DNA of 64,000 bases from Janthinobacterium sp. TND4EL3 (GCF_900156175.1 NZ_FTMV01000005.1:235915-299914), one strand, 5' to 3'. Positions 8,575 through 18,359 are shown, numbered from the stretch's first letter. Made by a program: numbers and translations. The notes: generated by a model not told the origin, from the sequence alone.

Positions 8575-9849
8575 ATGGACCTAGTCATCCGCAATGCCAG
8601 CCTGCCCGACGGGCGCCACGCCACCGATATCGCCATCGAGGGCGGCCGCATTGCCGCCGTTGGCCCCGCCTTGCCCGTGACGGGCGCGCAAGAGATCGAC
8701 GCGCAGGGCGACCTCGTCACGCCGCCCTTCGTCGACGCCCACTTCCACATGGACGCCACGCTCAGCTACGGCTTGCCGCGCGTGAATGCGTCCGGCACCT
8801 TGCTCGAAGGCATTGCCCTGTGGGGCGAGCTGAAACCGCAGTTGACGCAGGACGCGCTGGTCGAACGCGCGCTGCAGTACTGCGACTGGGCGGTGGCGCG
8901 CGGCTTGCTGGCCATCCGCTCGCACGTGGACATCTGCGACCCGCGCCTGCTGGCCGTCGAAGCATTGCTCGACGTCAAGCGCCAGGTGGCCCCGTATCTC
9001 GACCTGCAGCTGGTGGCCTTTCCGCAGGACGGCATCCTGCGCAGCCCCGGCGCCTTCGACAATTTAAAACGCGCGATCGCCATGGGTGTCGACGTGGTCG
9101 GCGGCATCCCGCATTTCGAGCGCACCATGGCCGACGGCGCCGAATCCGTGCGCCTGCTGTGCGAATTTGCCTGCGAGCGGGGCTTGATGGTGGACATGCA
9201 TTGCGACGAGTCGGACGACCCGCTGTCGCGCCACATCGAAACCCTGGCCTTCCACAGCCAGCGCCTTGGCATGCAGGGCAGGGTGACGGGCTCGCACCTG
9301 ACCTCCATGCACTCGATGGACAATTATTACGTCAGCAAGCTGCTGCCCCTGATCCGCGAGGCGGGCGTGGCGGCCATTGCCAACCCCCTCATCAACATCA
9401 CCCTGCAGGCGCGCCACGACACCTATCCGAAGCGGCGCGGCATGACGCGCGTGCCCGAGATGCTGGCTGCCGGCATTCCCGTCGCCTTTGGCCACGATTG
9501 CGTGATGGACCCGTGGTACAGCCTCGGTTCGGGCGACATGCTGGAAGTGGCGCACATGGGACTGCACGTGGCGCAGATGACGGGCCAGCAAGCCATGCAC
9601 GAGTGCTTTTTGGCCGTGACGGAGACGCCGGCGCGCATCCTGGGCCTGGACGGCTACGGCATCGCGCCCGGCTGCCACGCGGACTTGCTGATCCTCGATT
9701 GCGGTAGCACCGTGGAAGCGCTGCGCCTGCGCGCCGCGCGGCGCCTGGTGCTGCGCCGCGGGCAAGTCGTCAGCGAGGCGCCGCGCGCGCAATCGCGCCT
9801 GCACCTGCCGGGGCGGCCCGAGAGTGTGAACTTCCGCCTGGGGCGCTGA
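8575..9849 (+). CDS. codA: CodA-family amidohydrolase (cytosine deaminase, or 5-methylcytosine deaminase)
   Basis: 424 residues, colinear with E. coli CodA over its whole length. Conserved features are the metal-binding motif HFHMDAT, AFPQDG with the substrate-binding Gln, PHFE, the catalytic DMHCDESDD, the metal/base motif with H307-D308, and DPWY. The reaction is hydrolytic deamination of a pyrimidine base in the cytoplasm for salvage. The residue after the catalytic Asp, Asp314 in E. coli CodA, is Cys here (C309 in HDCVMDPW). Loss of that Asp is the published mark of CodA homologues that accept 5-methylcytosine, so the natural substrate may not be plain cytosine. No codB-like permease is adjacent. 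Confidence 0.88.
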   Translation: MDLVIRNASLPDGRHATDIAIEGGRIAAVGPALPVTGAQEIDAQGDLVTPPFVDAHFHMDATLSYGLPRVNASGTLLEGIALWGELKPQLTQDALVERALQYCDWAVARGLLAIRSHVDICDPRLLAVEALLDVKRQVAPYLDLQLVAFPQDGILRSPGAFDNLKRAIAMGVDVVGGIPHFERTMADGAESVRLLCEFACERGLMVDMHCDESDDPLSRHIETLAFHSQRLGMQGRVTGSHLTSMHSMDNYYVSKLLPLIREAGVAAIANPLINITLQARHDTYPKRRGMTRVPEMLAAGIPVAFGHDCVMDPWYSLGSGDMLEVAHMGLHVAQMTGQQAMHECFLAVTETPARILGLDGYGIAPGCHADLLILDCGSTVEALRLRAARRLVLRRGQVVSEAPRAQSRLHLPGRPESVNFRLGR

Positions 9850-9885
9850 TACAATCGGCCATCACTTGTTATCGGGAGCACCGCC

Positions 9886-10404
9886 TTGAAAGAAATTGAT
9901 ATCCGCCCGGCCAACGAAGCCGATTTCGACGCCATGTGGCCGATTTTCCAGACCCTGGTGGCCGGCGGCGATACCTACACCTTCCCCGCCGATACCACGC
10001 GCGAAGAGTGCCACGCCTACTGGTTCGGCCCCGGCGTGCAAAGCTTTGTCGCCGTGATGGGCAGCGAGCGCCTGCTGGGCATGTACAAGCTGGTGGCGAA
10101 CCAGCCTGGACATGGATCGCATGTGGCCAATGCCTCGTTCATGGTCGATCCGGCCGCGCAGGGCGTGGGCGTGGGCCGCCTGATGGGCGTGCACTGCATG
10201 GAAGAAGCGCGCCGCGCGGGCTACCTGGCGATGCAGTTCAACTTCGTCGTCAGCACCAACCTGGCCGCCGTCACCCTGTGGAAAAAGCTGGGCTTCAGCG
10301 TCGTCGCTACCCTGCCGCTGGCCTACCGCCACGCGCAGCTGGGCTATGTCGACGCCTACGTGATGTACCAGCTGCTGACCGACCCGATGCAGTGGCCGGC
10401 ATGA
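9886..10404 (+). CDS. GNAT family N-acetyltransferase
   Basis: 172 residues with the GNAT fold pattern: N-terminal IRPANEADFD, a central strand (NASFMVDPAAQGVGVGRLMG) carrying the acetyl-CoA pyrophosphate loop QGVGVG, and a C-terminal NLAAVTLWKKLGF helix. The start is TTG at 9886, supported by GGGAG about 10 bp upstream. It begins 36 bp after the CodA-like gene and overlaps the next GNAT gene by ATGA, so the three are likely co-transcribed. The acceptor substrate cannot be told; sequences of this type are often annotated as amino-acid or toxin-resistance acetyltransferases. Confidence 0.85.
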   Translation: MKEIDIRPANEADFDAMWPIFQTLVAGGDTYTFPADTTREECHAYWFGPGVQSFVAVMGSERLLGMYKLVANQPGHGSHVANASFMVDPAAQGVGVGRLMGVHCMEEARRAGYLAMQFNFVVSTNLAAVTLWKKLGFSVVATLPLAYRHAQLGYVDAYVMYQLLTDPMQWPA

Positions 10405-10934
10405 GCGGCGCCGTCACCGTCATCGAGACGCCCCGTCTGCGCCTGCGCACGGCCACCCTGGACGATGCGGCGTTCTACATGGAGCTGGTCAACGACCCGT
10501 CGTGGATCGCCAATATCGGCCAGCGCAACATCCACACCCTGGAAGCGGCCCGCGCGGCGCTGGAGTCGGGGCCGATGGCGCAGTTCCGCGCGCATGGCGA
10601 CTGCCTGTACATCGTCGAGCGGCGCAGCGACGGCGCGCCCGTGGGCATGGCGGGGCTGGTGCGCCGCGACAGCCTGCCCGGCCCCGACATCGGCTATGCC
10701 GTGCGTCCCGCCTACTGGGGCCAGGGCTATGCCTGGGAGGCGGCTGCCGCCATCGTGCGGCATGCCCAGCACGTGCTGCGCCTGCCCACGCTGTACGGCA
10801 TCACCTCGCTGCAGAACCAGGCGTCGATCAATCTGCTCAACAAGCTGGGACTGCGCTTCGAGCGCTTTACGCGCCGCCAGCCGGACGGCAAGGACACGAA
10901 TGTCTACCGCCGCGATTTCCGCCTGCATGGCTAG
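10401..10934 (+). CDS. GNAT family N-acetyltransferase (RimJ/RimL type)
   Basis: 177 residues starting at the ATG that overlaps the stop of the previous gene (ATGA). It begins with ETPRLRLRTATLDDA and has an acetyl-CoA loop region (GYAVRPAYWGQGYAWEAA) and NQASINLLNKLGLRFE, the usual layout of ribosomal-protein-type acetyltransferases that act on many small or protein amines. Tight coupling to the upstream GNAT gene suggests a shared pathway, but the substrate is unknown. Confidence 0.85.
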   Translation: MSGAVTVIETPRLRLRTATLDDAAFYMELVNDPSWIANIGQRNIHTLEAARAALESGPMAQFRAHGDCLYIVERRSDGAPVGMAGLVRRDSLPGPDIGYAVRPAYWGQGYAWEAAAAIVRHAQHVLRLPTLYGITSLQNQASINLLNKLGLRFERFTRRQPDGKDTNVYRRDFRLHG

Positions 10935-11077
10935 CTTGGATGGCGAGCTTGGCCGGCGCGTACCGGCAAAACGGGGAAAAGTATGCGGAAAAGCCCGCTG
11001 CCGGCGGCGCCGGGCCAGTACCATAGGGTGACATCGCCGCCGCACGCGGCCGCCCATCCACTTTTCATGGAACCATC

Positions 11078-12547
11078 GTGACCTATCTCGGCATCGATAT
11101 CGGCACTTCCGAAGTCAAGGCCATCCTCACCGATGACGCGCAAACCATCCTCGCCAGCAGCGGCGTGGCCCTGCGCGTATCGACTCCCCATCCCGGCTGG
11201 TCGGAACAGCATCCCGAACACTGGTGGCAGGCCACGCTGGACGTGATCGCCGCCATCCGCAGCGCCCAGCCGCTGGCGTTTTCCGGCTTGCGCGGCATCG
11301 CCCTGTCGGGCCAGATGCATGGCGCCACCCTGCTCGACGAGCAGCAGCGCGTGCTGCGCCCGGCCATCCTGTGGAATGACACGCGCGCCTTCGCCGAATG
11401 CGCGGAACTCGAAGCGCTGGTGCCCGAGTCGCGCGCCATCACGGGCAACCAGGCCATGCCGGGCTTCACGGCGCCCAAGCTGCTGTGGCTGAAAAAGCAC
11501 GAACCGGCGCTGTTCCGCGCCATCAGTAAAGTCTTGCTGCCCAAGGATTACGTGGCCCTGTGCCTGACGGGAGAATATGTCTCCGACATGTCCGACGCTT
11601 CCGGCACCCTGTGGCTGGACGTCGCCAGGCGCGACTGGTCCGAGCGCATGCTGGCCGCCACTGGCCTCACGCGCGAGCACATGCCGCGCCTGGTCGAGGG
11701 CAGCGCCGCCGCCGCGCAGGTGCGACCCTCGCTGTGCCAGGAATGGGGCATCGCGCACGCGGTCGTGCTGGCCGGCGGCGCGGGCGACAATGCGGCCGCC
11801 GCCGTGGGCCTGGGCGTGGTGGAGCCGGGCGCCGGCCTGCTGTCGCTGGGGACGTCCGGCGTGCTGTTTGCCGGCAGCGACGGCTTCGCGCCCAATCCGG
11901 GTCAGGGCGTGCACGCGTTCTGCCATTGCCTGCCCGGGCGCTGGCACCAGATGAGCGTGATCCTCAGCGCCGCGTCCAGCCTGAATTGGGTGGCGCGGCT
12001 GACGCAGTCGAACGACATCGGTGAACTGGTGGCGCTGGCGGAAAACGTCGCGGCGCGCACGGCGCCCGTCTTCCTGCCGTATTTGAGCGGCGAGCGCACG
12101 CCGCACAACGACGCTGCGGCGCGCGGCGTGTTTTTCGGCCTGTCGACGGAGCACGGGCGCGCGGAACTGGCCTACAGCGTGATGGAGGGCGTGGCCTTTG
12201 CCATGGCCGACGGCAATGCGGCCCTGCGCAGCGCCGGCACGCGCTTGCGGGAGGCGTCGTTCGTGGGCGGCGGTTCGCGCAGCCGTTTCTGGGCGCAGCT
12301 GTGTGCGAACGCCTCGGGCTTGCACGTGCTGCGCCACGACCATGGCGTGGCCGGCGGCACCCTGGGCGCGGCGCGCCTGGCGCAGATGGCGGCGACGGGC
12401 TTGCCGCCCGCCCAGGTGTGCACGCGCCCGTCCGTGCAGGAAACGGTGGCGCCGCAGCCGTCCGGCGTGCTCGACGAGCGCCTGGCGCGCTACCGGCGGC
12501 TGTATCCGCTGCTGCGCGAGGAGTTCGCGGCCGCGTCCGCCCGCTGA
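11078..12547 (+). CDS. xylB: Xylulokinase
   Basis: 489 residues, FGGY carbohydrate kinase. The N-terminal ATP-binding motif is YLGIDIGTSEVKAIL, then GIALSGQMHGATLLD and ILWNDTRA, which mark xylulokinases. The C-terminal domain has LLSLGTSGVLF, YLSGERTPHND and FVGGGSRSRFWAQ. It phosphorylates D-xylulose to xylulose 5-phosphate in the cytoplasm, feeding the pentose phosphate pathway. The start is GTG at 11078 after a weak GGAA. No xylose isomerase or sugar transporter gene is next to it in this window, so it may act on xylulose from another source. Confidence 0.93.
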   Translation: MTYLGIDIGTSEVKAILTDDAQTILASSGVALRVSTPHPGWSEQHPEHWWQATLDVIAAIRSAQPLAFSGLRGIALSGQMHGATLLDEQQRVLRPAILWNDTRAFAECAELEALVPESRAITGNQAMPGFTAPKLLWLKKHEPALFRAISKVLLPKDYVALCLTGEYVSDMSDASGTLWLDVARRDWSERMLAATGLTREHMPRLVEGSAAAAQVRPSLCQEWGIAHAVVLAGGAGDNAAAAVGLGVVEPGAGLLSLGTSGVLFAGSDGFAPNPGQGVHAFCHCLPGRWHQMSVILSAASSLNWVARLTQSNDIGELVALAENVAARTAPVFLPYLSGERTPHNDAAARGVFFGLSTEHGRAELAYSVMEGVAFAMADGNAALRSAGTRLREASFVGGGSRSRFWAQLCANASGLHVLRHDHGVAGGTLGAARLAQMAATGLPPAQVCTRPSVQETVAPQPSGVLDERLARYRRLYPLLREEFAAASAR

Positions 12548-12773
12548 CGCCGCCGGCAAGATTGCCTGCCTGACCATGCTGCTGGCGCGCCACTATGGCT
12601 GGACAGTCAACCTTCCCGTGTAATTTGTTGTTTCTATGCTGAAAGTGTTTCACTAACAAAAGTGCCGCTTGGTTTTTCACGGGGCGCGCCGCATGATTTC
12701 TGTATTTGGTGAGAATTGGATAGATTTGGTGGCGTCTTTGTTGCCATCCTGTTCTTGCCGCCGGGAGAAATAC

Positions 12774-14402
12774 ATGCAACTCGCGAATCTGAAAATTTCC
12801 ATCCGCCTGGGTCTGCTGGGCGCCTTCTTCTTTCTTGCGCTGGTGTTCGTCGGCGCGCGCGGCTGGAGCGCGCTCGACGCGGCCAGCGCGCGCAGCGCGG
12901 ACGCCATGCAGCGCGCCGTCGCCCTGACGGAAGCCGTCGATGCGGCGCGCAGCGCGCAGGTGGAATTCAAGATACAGGTGCAGGAATGGAAAAACATCCT
13001 GCTGCGCGGCGGCGACGCGGCCGCCTTCCAGCGCTATCGCGAAGCGTTCGTCGCCAGCGGCGCGCAGACGCGCAAGGAATTGAAAAGCCTGCAGGCCATG
13101 ATGGGGGCGTTGAAACTCGACACGGCGCCCGTCGAGCGTGCGCTGCAGGCGCACGACGCGCTGGGCGTGAGCTACCTGGCGGCGCTGCAACAGTATGATG
13201 GCGCGCGCGCCGACAGCGCCCACACGGTCGATGCGCTGGTCAAGGGCATGGACCGCGAACCGACGCGCCAGATCGACGCCATCGTCGCGGCCATCGGCAA
13301 GCAGTCGCATGGCCTGATGGCGCAGATGAAGGAGCAGGATGACGCCGCGCACCGCAGCGCCAGCATCGTCATGCTGGCCACCGTGCTGGTGACCCTGGTC
13401 GTGGGGTCCGTCACCGTGTGGTGGCTGATCCGCAGCATCACCGTGCCGCTGGGCGCGGCCGTCGGCATTGCCCAGCAGGTGGCGGCCGGCGACCTGCGCG
13501 CCGTGGTGGCCGACGGCAGCCGCGACGAAATCGGCGACCTGCTGCGCGCTTTAAAGGCGATGAGCGGCAACCTGGCCGCCATCGTGGGACGGGTGCGCGC
13601 CGGCACGGACGCCATCGCCCTGGCGTCCGGTGAAATTGCCAGCGGCAATATGGATCTGTCCTCGCGCACGGAAGAACAAGCCAGTTCGCTGGAAGAGACG
13701 GCGGCCTCGATGATCGAACTGACATCGACCGTGCGGCAGAATAACGACAACGCCGACCAGGCGCGCCAGCTGGCCGGCGGCGCGTCCGACGTGGCGCAGC
13801 GCGGCGGCGCGGCCGTGGCGCAGGTGGTGCAGACCATGAGCCATATCAATGCCTCGTCGAAGCGCATCGTCGACATCATCGCCGTCATCGACGGCATCGC
13901 CTTCCAGACGAATATCCTGGCCCTGAATGCGGCTGTGGAAGCGGCGCGCGCGGGCGAACAGGGGCGCGGTTTCGCCGTCGTGGCGACGGAAGTGCGCAGC
14001 CTGGCGCACCGCTCGGCCGCGGCGGCCATGGAAATCAAGCAGCTGATCGGCGAATCCGTGCGCACGGTGGAAGAGGGCAGCGTGCTGGCCGGCCAGGCGG
14101 GGCGCACGATGGATGAGGTGGTGAGCAGCGTGCAGCGCGTGAACGCCATCATCGGCGAAATCGCCGTAGCCAGCGTGGAACAGCGCGACGGCATCGAGCA
14201 GATCAGCATCGCCATCAGCCAGATGGATGGCGTGACGCAGCAGAATGCGGCCCTGGTGGAGCAGGCCGCCGCCGCCGCGGACGCGCTGCAGCAGCAGGCG
14301 GCCAGCCTGGCCGATGCCGTCAGCATCTTCCAGCTGCACGGCGCGCCTGGCGTGGCCGCGCAGGCTGGCGCCGCGCAGGTCCGCAGGCTGTCGCTGGCCT
14401 GA
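12774..14402 (+). CDS. Methyl-accepting chemotaxis protein
   Basis: 542 residues from the ATG at 12774, chosen because GGGAGAA lies 5-10 bp upstream and the first membrane segment follows at once; the reading frame extends further upstream without these signs. It has a membrane helix near residues 11-31, a periplasmic four-helix-type sensor of about 155 residues, a second membrane helix near 190-215, HAMP, and the signalling tip [20 protein letters not shown]. There is no C-terminal tethering pentapeptide. The ligand is unknown. A GGDEF-EAL gene follows after a hairpin. Confidence 0.92.
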   Translation: MQLANLKISIRLGLLGAFFFLALVFVGARGWSALDAASARSADAMQRAVALTEAVDAARSAQVEFKIQVQEWKNILLRGGDAAAFQRYREAFVASGAQTRKELKSLQAMMGALKLDTAPVERALQAHDALGVSYLAALQQYDGARADSAHTVDALVKGMDREPTRQIDAIVAAIGKQSHGLMAQMKEQDDAAHRSASIVMLATVLVTLVVGSVTVWWLIRSITVPLGAAVGIAQQVAAGDLRAVVADGSRDEIGDLLRALKAMSGNLAAIVGRVRAGTDAIALASGEIASGNMDLSSRTEEQASSLEETAASMIELTSTVRQNNDNADQARQLAGGASDVAQRGGAAVAQVVQTMSHINASSKRIVDIIAVIDGIAFQTNILALNAAVEAARAGEQGRGFAVVATEVRSLAHRSAAAAMEIKQLIGESVRTVEEGSVLAGQAGRTMDEVVSSVQRVNAIIGEIAVASVEQRDGIEQISIAISQMDGVTQQNAALVEQAAAAADALQQQAASLADAVSIFQLHGAPGVAAQAGAAQVRRLSLA

Positions 14403-14416
14403 GGCGGGCGTGCCCC

Positions 14417-14444
14417 GCGCCGCTTGATGCCAGTCAAGCGGCGC
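14417..14444 (+). terminator. Hairpin after chemotaxis receptor gene
   Basis: GCGCCGCTTGA, 6-base loop, TCAAGCGGCGC: a perfect 11-bp stem 14 bp after the stop codon. There is no clear T-run, so it may be a weak terminator or an mRNA-stabilising hairpin. Confidence 0.5.
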
Positions 14445-14570
14445 TTCATCAGGCAAAATTCTTGCCGGAATTCTTATACTATTTCCTTTCCGCATGGATC
14501 TGCGCCCGGCCGCATGGCGCGCGTTGCAAAGGAAAAGCATGTCTTCCATCTCCTGCCTGCCGGGTGACGC

Positions 14571-16373
14571 ATGACGGCGCTGCTGCTGGCGCTGTGCCTG
14601 GCCATGGTGCTCGCCGCACTGCTGGCTTGCCAGTGGCAGACGGCCCGTGCGTGGCGCATGCGCCATGCGGCCGGCGCGGTGCTGCAGGCGGCGCAGGCGC
14701 AGCGCATGGCCGATGCCATGGCGCTGCTGCACGCGCTGCCGGCCGCCGTCATCGGCACCGACCACGATGGCGTGGTGCGGTATTTGAATCCCCGCGCCGG
14801 CGCGCTGGGAGGGCTGCTGCCCGGTGACGGCGTGGGTCAGCCCGTGACGCAGCTCCTGCCCCTGTTCCACGACGGCGCACCCGTCGACGCGGCGCGCCAG
14901 GTGCGCGACTGCGTGGCGCGCCAGGAAGTGCTGGAAGTGGCGCGCGGCGCCGTGCTGCTGCGCCACCTCGACGGCAAGCGCATCGACGTGCAATACAGCT
15001 GCGCGCCGCTGGCGCAGGGCGGCGCCGTGCTGCTGCTGCACGATGTGTCGGCGCGCCGGCGCGCCGAGCAGCAGCTGGAATTCATCGCCCACCACGACGG
15101 CCTGACGGGGCTGCCGAACCGCCTGCATTTCCAGATCCGCTTCGAGCACGGCATCGCCTACGCGCGCCGCCACCAGGGCTTGCTGGCCGTGCTGTTCGTC
15201 GACATCGACCGCTTCAAGTCCATCAACGACAGCCTGGGACACGACGTGGGCGACCAGGTGCTGACGGAGTTCGCGCGCCGCGTGCAGCAGTGCGTGCGCA
15301 AGGTCGACACGGTGGCGCGCCAGGGCGGCGACGAATTCATCATCCTGCTGACGGAACTGCGCACGGCGCAGGACGCCGAGCGGGTGGCCGAGAAAATCGT
15401 CAGCGCCATTGCCGCCCCCTTCGTCATCGGCGAATACAGCCTGGCGGTGGCGGCCAGCGTGGGCGTGGCCCTGTATCCCGATGACGACGATGACGTCAAT
15501 GCGCTGATCGAGAAGGCCGACCTGGCCATGTATGCGGCCAAGCGCCACGCGCCCGGCACCTGCTTGCGCTATGCGGCGCGCATGCAGGCGCAGTCGTACT
15601 CGCGCACCATCCTTGAAACGGCGCTGCGCCATGCGCTGGAACGCAACGAATTCGTGCTGTACTACCAGCCGCGCATGGACTTGAAGACGCGCAGGGTCAC
15701 GGGCGTGAAGGCGCTGCTGCGCTGGAAGCATCCGGAACTGGGCCTGATGATGCCGCTCGACTTCCTGCACGTGCTGGAAGAAAGCGCGCTGATCCTGCCG
15801 GTGGGAGCGTGGGTGCTGGCCACGGCCGTCGAACAGGCGCGCAGCTGGATTGCGCAGGGGCAGATGCTGACGGTGTCCGTCAGCCTGTCGGCGCGCCAGT
15901 TCTACCAGCGCGATATCGCGCGCAATTTTGCCGCCGCGCTGGAGGCGGCCGGGGTGCCGGGACACTGCATCGAACTGGAAATCGCGGCCGCCATCCTGAT
16001 CGACCGCCACCAGAATTGCGAGCTGATACTGCGCCAGTTCCGCCAGCTGGGCATGGCCATTGCCATCAGCGATTTCGGCACGGGCGACGCTTCGCTCAAT
16101 TACCTGAAGCGCTTTCCCACGGATGCCGTGAAGATCGAAAAGTGCTTTGTCGACGACTTGGGCAAGCCGGGCCACGATGGCGCCATGGTGCGCGCCATCG
16201 TGGCCATGGCGCACACGCTGGGACTGCGCACCATCGCCGGCGGCGTGGAAAACGGCGAGCAGCTGGAACTGCTCGCCGAGATGGGCTGCGACGAGGCGTT
16301 CGGCTATTTCCTGGGCCGCGCCATGGGAGCGGAAGGCGTCGAGGCGCTGCTCAGGTCTGGTGCCCCGGCCTAG
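14571..16373 (+). CDS. Membrane GGDEF protein with degenerate EAL domain
   Basis: 600 residues: one N-terminal membrane helix, a PAS-like segment (about 50-160; TDHDGVVRYLNPRAG), a GGDEF domain (about 170-325) with intact RQGGDEF, and an EAL domain (about 345-590). The cyclase half looks active. The EAL half has lost most metal and catalytic positions: EAL reads KAL (VKALLRW), VNLSARQ reads VSLSARQ, the ITES segment reads AAAI, DDFGTG reads SDFGTG, and AEGVE reads AGGVE. Only the second Asp of DDFG and the KIE lysine remain. It is therefore unlikely to hydrolyse cyclic di-GMP and could be regulatory or inert. Confidence 0.9.
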   Translation: MTALLLALCLAMVLAALLACQWQTARAWRMRHAAGAVLQAAQAQRMADAMALLHALPAAVIGTDHDGVVRYLNPRAGALGGLLPGDGVGQPVTQLLPLFHDGAPVDAARQVRDCVARQEVLEVARGAVLLRHLDGKRIDVQYSCAPLAQGGAVLLLHDVSARRRAEQQLEFIAHHDGLTGLPNRLHFQIRFEHGIAYARRHQGLLAVLFVDIDRFKSINDSLGHDVGDQVLTEFARRVQQCVRKVDTVARQGGDEFIILLTELRTAQDAERVAEKIVSAIAAPFVIGEYSLAVAASVGVALYPDDDDDVNALIEKADLAMYAAKRHAPGTCLRYAARMQAQSYSRTILETALRHALERNEFVLYYQPRMDLKTRRVTGVKALLRWKHPELGLMMPLDFLHVLEESALILPVGAWVLATAVEQARSWIAQGQMLTVSVSLSARQFYQRDIARNFAAALEAAGVPGHCIELEIAAAILIDRHQNCELILRQFRQLGMAIAISDFGTGDASLNYLKRFPTDAVKIEKCFVDDLGKPGHDGAMVRAIVAMAHTLGLRTIAGGVENGEQLELLAEMGCDEAFGYFLGRAMGAEGVEALLRSGAPA

Positions 16374-16374
16374 T

Positions 16375-16728
16375 TCACAGGACGGCCAGGGCCACGGCGG
16401 CGACGATGGCCGCCGTGCCGGCGCCGCGGCCCAGCCGCATGGCCTGGCGGGGCGCGTACGGCAGCAGCCAGATCAGCAGCAGGCCGCAGCCCGTCAGGCT
16501 GCCGATCCAGTAGACGAGGCCATAGCCGGCACCGGCGCTGTGCATGGCCCAGGCCAGGCCGGCCGCCAGCGCCAGCCATCCCGTCCAGCGCAGGCGGCGG
16601 CGCAGGGGCGCGGGCGGCTCGGCGCCGCGTCCGTGCAGGTCGGCGTAATGGCGGTCCATGGCCAGGCACAGCGCGGACAGGCCCGCGTAGCACAAGGCGA
16701 AGACGAGGACGTTCGACAGCAGCTCCAT
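16375..16728 (-). CDS. DUF3325 family small membrane protein
   Basis: 117 residues with three hydrophobic segments, beginning MELLSNVLVFALCYAGLSAL and containing AMDRHYADL and GLLLIWLLPYAPRQAM. The pattern matches DUF3325 proteins, which regularly sit at the end of PepSY/DUF3649 operons near TonB-dependent siderophore receptors. Its ATG overlaps the stop of the PepSY gene (ATGA), so translation is coupled. The function is unknown; the context indicates iron or siderophore handling at the inner membrane. Confidence 0.8.
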   Translation of the reverse strand: MELLSNVLVFALCYAGLSALCLAMDRHYADLHGRGAEPPAPLRRRLRWTGWLALAAGLAWAMHSAGAGYGLVYWIGSLTGCGLLLIWLLPYAPRQAMRLGRGAGTAAIVAAVALAVL

Positions 16729-18359
16729 CACGCGGCCTCCATCGTCTGCGCCGGTTTTACCGCATCCGTTGCCTTGTGTGCCTTGGCCGCCTTCACGGGC
16801 AGCGGTTTCAATTTGAACGCCGCATACGCGAGGCCCAGGCCCAGCACCAGCACCACCAGGTCGAACGCGGCCACGGCCACGGGGCCGCGGCCCAGGAACA
16901 GGGTCGCGCCCAGGTGCGCATGGGTCGTGAAGACGTTCAGTAGGGGCAGCGACGCCAGCAGGAAGGCGCCGGCGGCCAGCTGCATGCGCCACATGGCGCG
17001 CGAGGGGCGCAGCTGGGCGATGATGGTGGCCAGGGCCCAGGCGCCGAAGAAGCAGGCGATTTCCTCTTTCGACCGGTCCTCCATCGCCACCGGCAGCAAA
17101 CGGTTGGCCCAGAAGTAGGCGCCGAAGGCGATCGGGATGCCGGCGATGGCGCCGATGTTGAGCGCTTCGACCAGGCGCAGGCCGAAGCTGGCGCGCTTGC
17201 CGGCGGCCAGTGCCTTGGCCTGCTTCTGGCGCGTCTTGACGGCCCACAGCAGGGCGCCCGTGGCGACCATGGCGCAGCCTGCCAGGCCGGACAGGAAGAA
17301 CAGGGCGCGCAGCAGCGGTCCGCCGAAATGCGCGACGTGCAGTCCCACCATCACGCCTTGCGTGGCGGCGGCGCCAGGCTGCGCGTCGCCCTCGCTCGAC
17401 AGCAGCTTGCCGGAAACGCCGTCGAATTCCATCGACGGCTGCTTCGACGACATGTCGCGTCCACCCGCGCGCGTCAGCGTGATGGTGGCGTTGGCGTCGC
17501 CCGGGTGGTTGACGGAGATGCGCTCGACCTTGCCGCCCCAGCGCTGTTCCGCCTGGCGCACGAGGGGCGCGAGCGCGGTCAGCGGCGCGGCCACGCCGGC
17601 CGGCTTGCTGTCGCCCGAACGGCCCGGGAACGCTTCGGCGAAGAAGGCGTCCTGGTCGCCCTTGTAGGCGGCCGTGGCGCCGGACGGCATGTAGAGGAAC
17701 ATCAAGGTGACCAGGCCCGTGTAGGTGATCATGATGTGGTAGGGCAGGGCCAGCACGGCCGTCACATTGTGCGCGTCGAGCCACGAGCGCTGGCCCTTCT
17801 TCGGCCGGAAGGTAAACAGGTCCTTGAAGATGCGCTTGTGCGTGACGATGCCGCTGATGATGGAGACGAACATGAACATGGCGCAGAAACCGACGATCCA
17901 GCGGCCCCAGATGGCCGACATGTAGTGCAGGTCGAAATGCAGGCGGTAGAGGAATTCGCCGCCCCGCGTCTCGCGCGGCTTGGACAGCACCTCGCCCGTG
18001 GCCGGGTCGGCTTTCTCGCTATGGAAATTGCCGCGCCGGCCGCGCTTCTTTTCGCCGGGCTTCGAGGGTTTGCTCCAGCCCAGCTGGGTGGCCGGATTGC
18101 GCTCGCCGGGCAGGCTGATGAACCAGCGCGTGGCGCCCGTGGCCCGCTCTTCCATCGCCTGTTGCGCGACGGTGGCCGCCACTTCCGTCGTCACGTCGCT
18201 GGCGGCGGCGCCGTGCAGTTCGGGCTGCATCCACAAGGTGATTTCATTGCGGTAGTAGCTGGCCGTGCCGGCGCAAAACACCAGCAGCAAGATCCAGCAG
18301 ACGAGCAGGCCGGACCAGGTGTGCAGCCACGCCATCGACTGGCGGAAACCTTCTTTCAT
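16728..18359 (-). CDS. PepSY-associated TM helix protein (iron-regulated membrane protein)
   Basis: 543 residues. It starts MKEGFRQSMAWLHTWSGLLV, where the HTW(S/A)G helix is typical of the PepSY_TM/PiuB family. Further features are a large periplasmic loop, RLHFDLHYM, a second helix block (WIVGFCAMFMFVSIISGIV), KDLFTFRPKKGQRSWLDAHN, and several C-terminal helices. Family members are thought to reduce or process ferric siderophores at the inner membrane. The N-terminus overlaps the DUF3649 stop codon (ATGA) and the C-terminus overlaps DUF3325, so it is the middle gene of a coupled, probably Fur-controlled operon. Confidence 0.87.
   Translation of the reverse strand: MKEGFRQSMAWLHTWSGLLVCWILLLVFCAGTASYYRNEITLWMQPELHGAAASDVTTEVAATVAQQAMEERATGATRWFISLPGERNPATQLGWSKPSKPGEKKRGRRGNFHSEKADPATGEVLSKPRETRGGEFLYRLHFDLHYMSAIWGRWIVGFCAMFMFVSIISGIVTHKRIFKDLFTFRPKKGQRSWLDAHNVTAVLALPYHIMITYTGLVTLMFLYMPSGATAAYKGDQDAFFAEAFPGRSGDSKPAGVAAPLTALAPLVRQAEQRWGGKVERISVNHPGDANATITLTRAGGRDMSSKQPSMEFDGVSGKLLSSEGDAQPGAAATQGVMVGLHVAHFGGPLLRALFFLSGLAGCAMVATGALLWAVKTRQKQAKALAAGKRASFGLRLVEALNIGAIAGIPIAFGAYFWANRLLPVAMEDRSKEEIACFFGAWALATIIAQLRPSRAMWRMQLAAGAFLLASLPLLNVFTTHAHLGATLFLGRGPVAVAAFDLVVLVLGLGLAYAAFKLKPLPVKAAKAHKATDAVKPAQTMEAA

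Noticed and set aside
12669..12773. Earlier start of the chemotaxis receptor at 12669
   Set aside because: It would add a non-hydrophobic Cys-rich leader before the transmembrane helix and lacks the ribosome-binding site found at 12774.
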